Of a DNA stretch of 64,000 nucleotides, positions 60,063 to 64,000 are shown piece by piece; within the stretch, counting starts at the first letter, position 1, and the number at the start of each line of letters is the position of its first letter. The DNA comes from Bog-473 sp052140165. GTDB lineage: Bacteria > Actinomycetota > Acidimicrobiia > Acidimicrobiales > RAAP-2. The notes under the pieces were generated by a model. That model worked only from the letters and a program-made list of their open reading frames with translations, had not been told where the DNA came from and did no database searches. The position numbers were made by a program, and so were the translations under genes. Location of the stretch: assembly GCA_052140165.1 (NCBI GenBank), contig JBKQUM010000073.1:1-64000 (forward strand). Reading direction: 5' to 3'.

Positions 60063-61435
60063 GACGCCACCAGGTCGGGCCAGTGCCGGTCGGCCAGCGT
60101 CCCCATCGAAGGCCGGGCCAGCTCGGTCTCGCGCGCCACCCGCCGCCACAGCACCTCCAGGTACGCCTCGTCGCTCACGCCACCCGACGCCACCGCGTCG
60201 GCCGCGGCGCGCCGTCCCAGGGCGACCGACTCGGGGCGTCGGCCGAGCAGCACCTCGAGGTCATCGAGCTCGAACACCTCGTAGGACGCACCGTAGGTGT
60301 CGACCTGCGCCAGATACTTGACCAGGCGGGCGATCCCCTTTCCCCGCGCCGACGCCAACGGGTCCGAGGTCCGGGGCACGATCACGTCGCGCAGCTGGGC
60401 GAGGACGGCGTCGTACATCCAGTCGTGGTCGCTGCCGTCCCGGGCCCGCGGAGCCTCGGCCGGCGTCAGCACCAGTCCGGTCGCCGCCGCCAGCGCCTCG
60501 AGCCACAGTCGCCGGTGCAGCATCTGGTAGATGAACCCGTTTCCCACGTCCGTGTCCGCCGATACCGGTCCGGCGGCATCCGGTCGGTGGCCCATCACCT
60601 GGAGCTTCGTCTCCGCCATCACCTGGTAGTAGTGCACCCTCGCCTCGTCGATGGCGTTGCCGGAGAGCTCCGCGTACTCGCGCAGACGGGTCGGGAAATC
60701 GGTGAAGGGCTCCTGGGTCGCCCGCAGCGACAGCCAGGCGATGTCGTCCATGGGGTCCCCGAGGTGCGCCAATTCCCAGTCGACCACGGCGGTGACACGA
60801 CCGCCTTCGTACATGAAGTTGCCCGGCCCCGTGTCGCCCTGCACCAGAACGGGCGGGCCGGAGTAGTCGGGGACGTGGCGGCGCAGCCAGCGCAGCGAGA
60901 ACGCGAGGGCGGGATCCGGCGTCCCGCCACGTTCGGCCAGGACCCGCTCCCATTCGTCGAGCTCGGCGTGCACTGCGTCGGCCACCGTCCTCACGGCGGG
61001 GAAGGCTGGCAGGTCGAGCGCAGATGCATCGAGGGAGTGCAGGGCGGCGAGCTTCGTCATGAAGTCGCGTGCGGTCGCCTCCTGCTCCGCCGGGTCGCTG
61101 ATGCGGGAGAACCAGTTCTCGCCCGTCACGCGCTCGGCGAGCATGGCCTGGTGCACCGGGTGCACGCCGAGGACGCGGGGGACGGGCACCGGGCCGTCCT
61201 GCAGCGCCAGGTACACGGTGGCCTCGCGGTGCAGCGTCCACGGGTCCCTGGTGCGGGCCGGGTCGGAGCGGTCGTAGCGCAGGAAGAGATGCGCCGTCGT
61301 GCCGTCGGGGCGTTCGAGGTCGACGAACCAGGCCTCCTTGCGCGCCCCACCCTGCTTGCGGTCGGCCAGCGCCAGGCGGCCGCCCCCGATGTCCTCGACC
61401 CAGGACGCCAGGTCGTCGGGCAGCCGGGCCGTCAC
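60059..61435 (-). CDS. APH-fold phosphotransferase (possible hydroxyacyl-CoA kinase)
   Basis: A 458-residue protein with an aminoglycoside-phosphotransferase/kinase fold. The catalytic loop reads VLVQGDTGPGNFMY (about residues 194-207; the usual HGD is QGD) and the metal-binding motif is VVDWELAHLGDP (about 215-226). It is far longer than antibiotic kinases because of a C-terminal helical extension from about residue 330. Related kinase domains (ACAD10/11, LvaA) phosphorylate 4-hydroxyacyl-CoA so that the hydroxyl can be removed. It sits directly after an acyl-CoA ligase with a GTGA overlap, which suits that role better than drug resistance. Inference, not shown. Confidence 0.8.
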   Translation of the reverse strand: MTARLPDDLASWVEDIGGGRLALADRKQGGARKEAWFVDLERPDGTTAHLFLRYDRSDPARTRDPWTLHREATVYLALQDGPVPVPRVLGVHPVHQAMLAERVTGENWFSRISDPAEQEATARDFMTKLAALHSLDASALDLPAFPAVRTVADAVHAELDEWERVLAERGGTPDPALAFSLRWLRRHVPDYSGPPVLVQGDTGPGNFMYEGGRVTAVVDWELAHLGDPMDDIAWLSLRATQEPFTDFPTRLREYAELSGNAIDEARVHYYQVMAETKLQVMGHRPDAAGPVSADTDVGNGFIYQMLHRRLWLEALAAATGLVLTPAEAPRARDGSDHDWMYDAVLAQLRDVIVPRTSDPLASARGKGIARLVKYLAQVDTYGASYEVFELDDLEVLLGRRPESVALGRRAAADAVASGGVSDEAYLEVLWRRVARETELARPSMGTLADRHWPDLVAS

Positions 61436-62976
61436 ACGATCCGGGTGGCGTGATCGCCCCAGTACTGCTCGCGGAGCACGCCCTTGTAGAGCTTCCCGGT
61501 GGGCAGGCGGGGGAGCTCGTCGACGAAGTCCACGCTGCGCGGGCACTTGAAGTGCGCCAGGTGCTCGCGACAGAAGGCGATGAGCTCGCGCCCGAGTGCC
61601 TCGTCGCCGACGACGCCGTCGACCGGCTGGACGACTGCCTTCACCTCCTCGCCCAGGTCCTCGTTGGGTACGCCGATGACGGCGGCATCGAGCACCTTGG
61701 GGTGGGTGACGAGGAGGTTCTCGGTCTCCTGGGGGTAGATGTTCACGCCGCCCGAGATGATCATGTGCGCCTTGCGGTCGGTCAGGAACAGGTAGCCGTC
61801 CTCGTCGAGATAGCCCACGTCGCCGACGGTGCTCGTCGTGCCGTCGTCCCGGCGCGCGCTCGCCGTCTTCTCGGGGTCGCGGTAGTACTCGAAGTCCGTC
61901 GCGCCGGCGAACCAGATGGTGCCGGATGTGCCGGTCGGGCACTCGTTCCCCTCGTCGTCGAGGATGTGGATGTCGCTGAGCACGGCCCGGCCCACGCTCC
62001 CCGGATGCGCCAGCCAGTCGTCCGAGGTGATGAACGTGCAGCCGTTGCCCTCGGTGGCGGCGTAGTACTCGAGCAGGATCGGGCCGAACCACTCGATCAT
62101 CTGCTCCTTCACCGGCACCGGGCACGGCGCGGCGGCATGGATCACGGCCTCGAGCGAGGACAGGTCGGCCGCCGCCCGCACGTCGTCGGGCAGCTTGAGC
62201 ATGCGGGTGAACATCGTCGGCACGACCTGGGAATGCGTGACCCGGTGCGTCCCGATCAGGTCGAGGTAGAGCGCCGGATCGAAGTGCTCCATGACGACCG
62301 CGGTCGACTTCATGCGCAACGCGATGGCGACGCTCACCTGCGGGGCGGTGTGGTATAGCGGCGCCGGCGACAGGTACACCATGTCCTCGCGGAACTGCCA
62401 CAGCATGGCGATCCCGAGCACGGCGATGCTGGTCTCGGACGGGTGGATGTCGTACATCGGGCGCAGGATCCCCTTGGGCCGCCCCGTGGTCCCCGACGAG
62501 TACATCATGGGCGCGCCGAGCTGCTCGTCGGCCACCGGACCTGTCGCCTGGCGGCCCACCGCCTCGTCCCACGACTCGTAGGGTCCGGCGGGGTCGCCGA
62601 CCATGATCCAACGCTCCACCTTCGGGCACAGCGCCGGCAGTTGGAGGGCCACGTCCGCCTTGGCCGCCGACGTCACCACCACCCGGGACTCGGAGTCGTT
62701 GACGATGTAGGCCACCTCTTCGGCGGAGAGGTAGGAGTTGACCGGGGTGAAGTAGAGCCCGGTGCGCTCGGCGCCCGCCTCGGCGAGCAGCATGGCGGGG
62801 TCGTTCTCCATGAAGATCGCCATGTGGTCCCGACGGCGCAGGCCCGTCTCACGCAGGACGTGGGCCACCTGGTTGGCCGCCGCCTCGTGCTCGGCGAAGG
62901 TCAGTGTCCGTCCCGAGGGCGCCATGACGATGGCCGCATGGTCTGGATGCTCTGCTGCGTGCTCTGCTGCGTACAC
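61432..62976 (-). CDS. Acyl-CoA synthetase (AMP-forming, FadD-like)
   Basis: A 514-residue acyl-CoA ligase. A3 motif YSSGTTGRPKG (about residue 160), A5 YAATEGNG, A7-A8 GDVGYLDEDGYLFLTDRKAHMII, and lysine in LPTGKLYKG. GTG 62976 is chosen over ATG 63009, because it avoids a 25-base overlap with the serine hydrolase, has AGGGGGAG before it, and gives the standard family beginning VYAAEHAAEHPDH. It lies between a serine hydrolase and an APH-fold kinase-like gene in a coupled operon. Confidence 0.92.
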   Translation of the reverse strand: MYAAEHAAEHPDHAAIVMAPSGRTLTFAEHEAAANQVAHVLRETGLRRRDHMAIFMENDPAMLLAEAGAERTGLYFTPVNSYLSAEEVAYIVNDSESRVVVTSAAKADVALQLPALCPKVERWIMVGDPAGPYESWDEAVGRQATGPVADEQLGAPMMYSSGTTGRPKGILRPMYDIHPSETSIAVLGIAMLWQFREDMVYLSPAPLYHTAPQVSVAIALRMKSTAVVMEHFDPALYLDLIGTHRVTHSQVVPTMFTRMLKLPDDVRAAADLSSLEAVIHAAAPCPVPVKEQMIEWFGPILLEYYAATEGNGCTFITSDDWLAHPGSVGRAVLSDIHILDDEGNECPTGTSGTIWFAGATDFEYYRDPEKTASARRDDGTTSTVGDVGYLDEDGYLFLTDRKAHMIISGGVNIYPQETENLLVTHPKVLDAAVIGVPNEDLGEEVKAVVQPVDGVVGDEALGRELIAFCREHLAHFKCPRSVDFVDELPRLPTGKLYKGVLREQYWGDHATRIV

Positions 62977-62984
62977 CGCTCCCC

Positions 62985-64000
62985 CTAACTCCGACCGTTC
63001 CCCGTGCATGAGTAGAGCACGTCGACCAGGCAGGCGCCCATGAGCGGCAGCGCCTGGTTCTCCAGGTGGTTGCGCACGAAGCCGCAGGCCACACGGGCGG
63101 CCGGGTCCGCGAAGCCGATCTGGCCGCCGGCGCCCATGTGACCGAACGCACCGTCGTCCGGCCCGTGCATCCGCGGGATCCCGGGCACGAGTGCGGGTGG
63201 CTCAAGCGAGTAGCCGACGGCCCACCGTGTCGGCACGCCCATGACGGCGTCGCGCCCGCAGACCTGCTCGATCCGGAAGCGTTCCACCGAGGCGCGCGAC
63301 ACGAGCTCCTCGCCGGCAGCGAGGGCGGAGTACACACGGGCCAGCGCCCGCGCCGTCGCCGTCGCGCCCAGCGCACCGATCTCGGCCTGCAGGACCGCCG
63401 GCGTGTTCATGAAGTCGGCGAAGCGGGGCCGGCCCTCCTCGTCGGCGAAGAGGCTCCCGTGCGCGCCGGCCAGGACGGAGCGGCCGGACCTGGACTCGGG
63501 GTCGATGGCCCGCAGCGCGCTCTCCTTCCCCGGCTTCACGGGGAATTCCATGACCGTCGCGACCGACCCGAGCGCCGCCGCGGGCGTCCCGATGGAGATC
63601 GACCCGGCGATGCCGAGCGGCTGCGCCACCTCGGTGTCGAAGAAGGTCCCGAGGCTCGACCCGCTGATCCGGCGCACCAGCTCGCCGACGAGCCACCCGA
63701 ACGTCACGCCGTGGTAGCCGTGCCGGGTCCCGGGCTCCCACGCCGGCGGCCCCGAGGCGACGCCGGCGGCGATGGCCACCGTGTCGGCCCACCCGCCCCC
63801 GTCCCACGACAGCAGCTCGTCGGACCCGGGCAGCCCGATGGCGCCTGACTGGTGGCTGAGCAGTTGGCGCACGGTGGTCGACGACTTGCCCTCGGACTCG
63901 AACTCGGGCCAGTAGCGGACGACCGGCGCGTCGAGGTCCAGCTCGCCCCGGTCCTCGAGCAGGTGCGCGCACAACGTCGTCATGCCCTTCGTCGACGACA
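62985..64000 (-). CDS. Serine hydrolase of the beta-lactamase/EstB type (5' end missing)
   Basis: The N-terminus lies outside the window. The SxxK motif (SSTK) sits at the very edge, just before GMTTLCAHLL. The second motif is GYHGVTFGW, with histidine and glycine where class C enzymes have YxN, and a late HMGAGGQIGFADP block corresponds to the KTG region. These are the features of EstB-like esterases and D-alanyl-type serine hydrolases; an esterase for the catabolic substrate is likely. TAG 62985-62987 is eight bases before the ligase start. Confidence 0.88.
   Translation of the reverse strand, partial: SSTKGMTTLCAHLLEDRGELDLDAPVVRYWPEFESEGKSSTTVRQLLSHQSGAIGLPGSDELLSWDGGGWADTVAIAAGVASGPPAWEPGTRHGYHGVTFGWLVGELVRRISGSSLGTFFDTEVAQPLGIAGSISIGTPAAALGSVATVMEFPVKPGKESALRAIDPESRSGRSVLAGAHGSLFADEEGRPRFADFMNTPAVLQAEIGALGATATARALARVYSALAAGEELVSRASVERFRIEQVCGRDAVMGVPTRWAVGYSLEPPALVPGIPRMHGPDDGAFGHMGAGGQIGFADPAARVACGFVRNHLENQALPLMGACLVDVLYSCTGNGRS

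Noticed and set aside
60059..61435. Aminoglycoside resistance gene
   Set aside because: The fold matches, but the protein is much longer than antibiotic kinases, the HGD motif is altered, and it is translationally coupled to lipid catabolic genes.
62948..62971. Perfect 12-base tandem repeat TGCTCTGCTGCG
   Set aside because: In frame inside the acyl-CoA ligase it encodes Ala-Ala-Glu-His twice at the N-terminus, where homologues have a similar alanine/histidine stretch; no sign of a regulatory role.
1..64000. CRISPR arrays, tRNA or rRNA genes, insertion sequences, long terminal repeats
   Set aside because: No regularly spaced repeats, no cloverleaf or CCA-type ends, no transposase motifs and no long inverted repeats were recognised by eye on either strand. 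A tRNAscan, Infernal and ISfinder-type search would settle this.

Overview
This is a high-GC (by eye near 70%) actinobacterial chromosome segment. GTG starts and 4-base GTGA gene junctions are frequent. The actinobacterial assignment rests on gene families: a mycofactocin-type SDR, an F420/LLM-type oxidoreductase, a DUF222-HNH protein, a FadE34-like fused acyl-CoA dehydrogenase, two DUF35/thiolase-like pairs and two DevR/DosR-like boxes. An Acidimicrobiia member or a soil actinomycete rich in steroid or lipid catabolism would fit; I cannot decide the genus. I saw no rRNA, tRNA, CRISPR array or insertion sequence.

Layout. 1-1.5 kb: end of an unknown gene and a VirD4/TraG-like coupling ATPase. 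1.6-13.2 kb: two aldehyde dehydrogenases, a catalytically degenerate cysteine-hydrolase-fold protein, two P450s, a DUF35/thiolase-like pair, a TetR regulator, an amidohydrolase and two SDRs. 13.2-14.0 kb: a membrane protein behind two DevR-like boxes. 14-23 kb: CoA-transferases, a crotonase, a HAD protein, an acyl-CoA ligase, a pair of acyl-CoA dehydrogenases and an MBL-fold hydrolase. 23-29.3 kb: a GntR-centred unit (DUF2889, thiolase-like, DUF35 and TetR on one side; a double GntR regulator and an amidohydrolase on the other). 29.4-36.5 kb: MaoC-like dehydratase, acyl-CoA dehydrogenase, crotonases and a double CoA-transferase. 36.5-39 kb: an APC permease and a SnoaL-like protein. 39-53 kb: fused acyl-CoA dehydrogenase, F420-type oxidoreductase, thioesterases, SDRs, crotonase, acyl-CoA ligase, alpha/beta hydrolases and thiolase. 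53.3-57.8 kb: an ABC exporter (ATPase and two permeases) and a third P450. 57.8-64 kb: a DUF222-HNH protein, then a tightly coupled minus-strand operon of serine hydrolase, acyl-CoA ligase, APH-fold kinase-like protein and DUF7064-like protein.

How it works together. The set covers hydroxylation (P450), aldehyde and alcohol oxidation (ALDH, SDR), ester or ring opening (hydrolases), CoA activation (ligases, CoA-transferases) and beta-oxidation (dehydrogenases, crotonases/MaoC, SDR, thiolase, retro-aldolase-like thiolases), so it reads as catabolism of a complex lipid, steroid-like or cyclic substrate. The best evidence that dispersed genes form one system is a 17-base motif, consensus WWTYAGTAYACTCTWTT, found at eight places, each close upstream of one of these catabolic genes and nowhere else that I noticed. 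A second, different 20-21-base motif flanks the double GntR gene on both sides. Both look like operators, and I do not recognise either as a described one.
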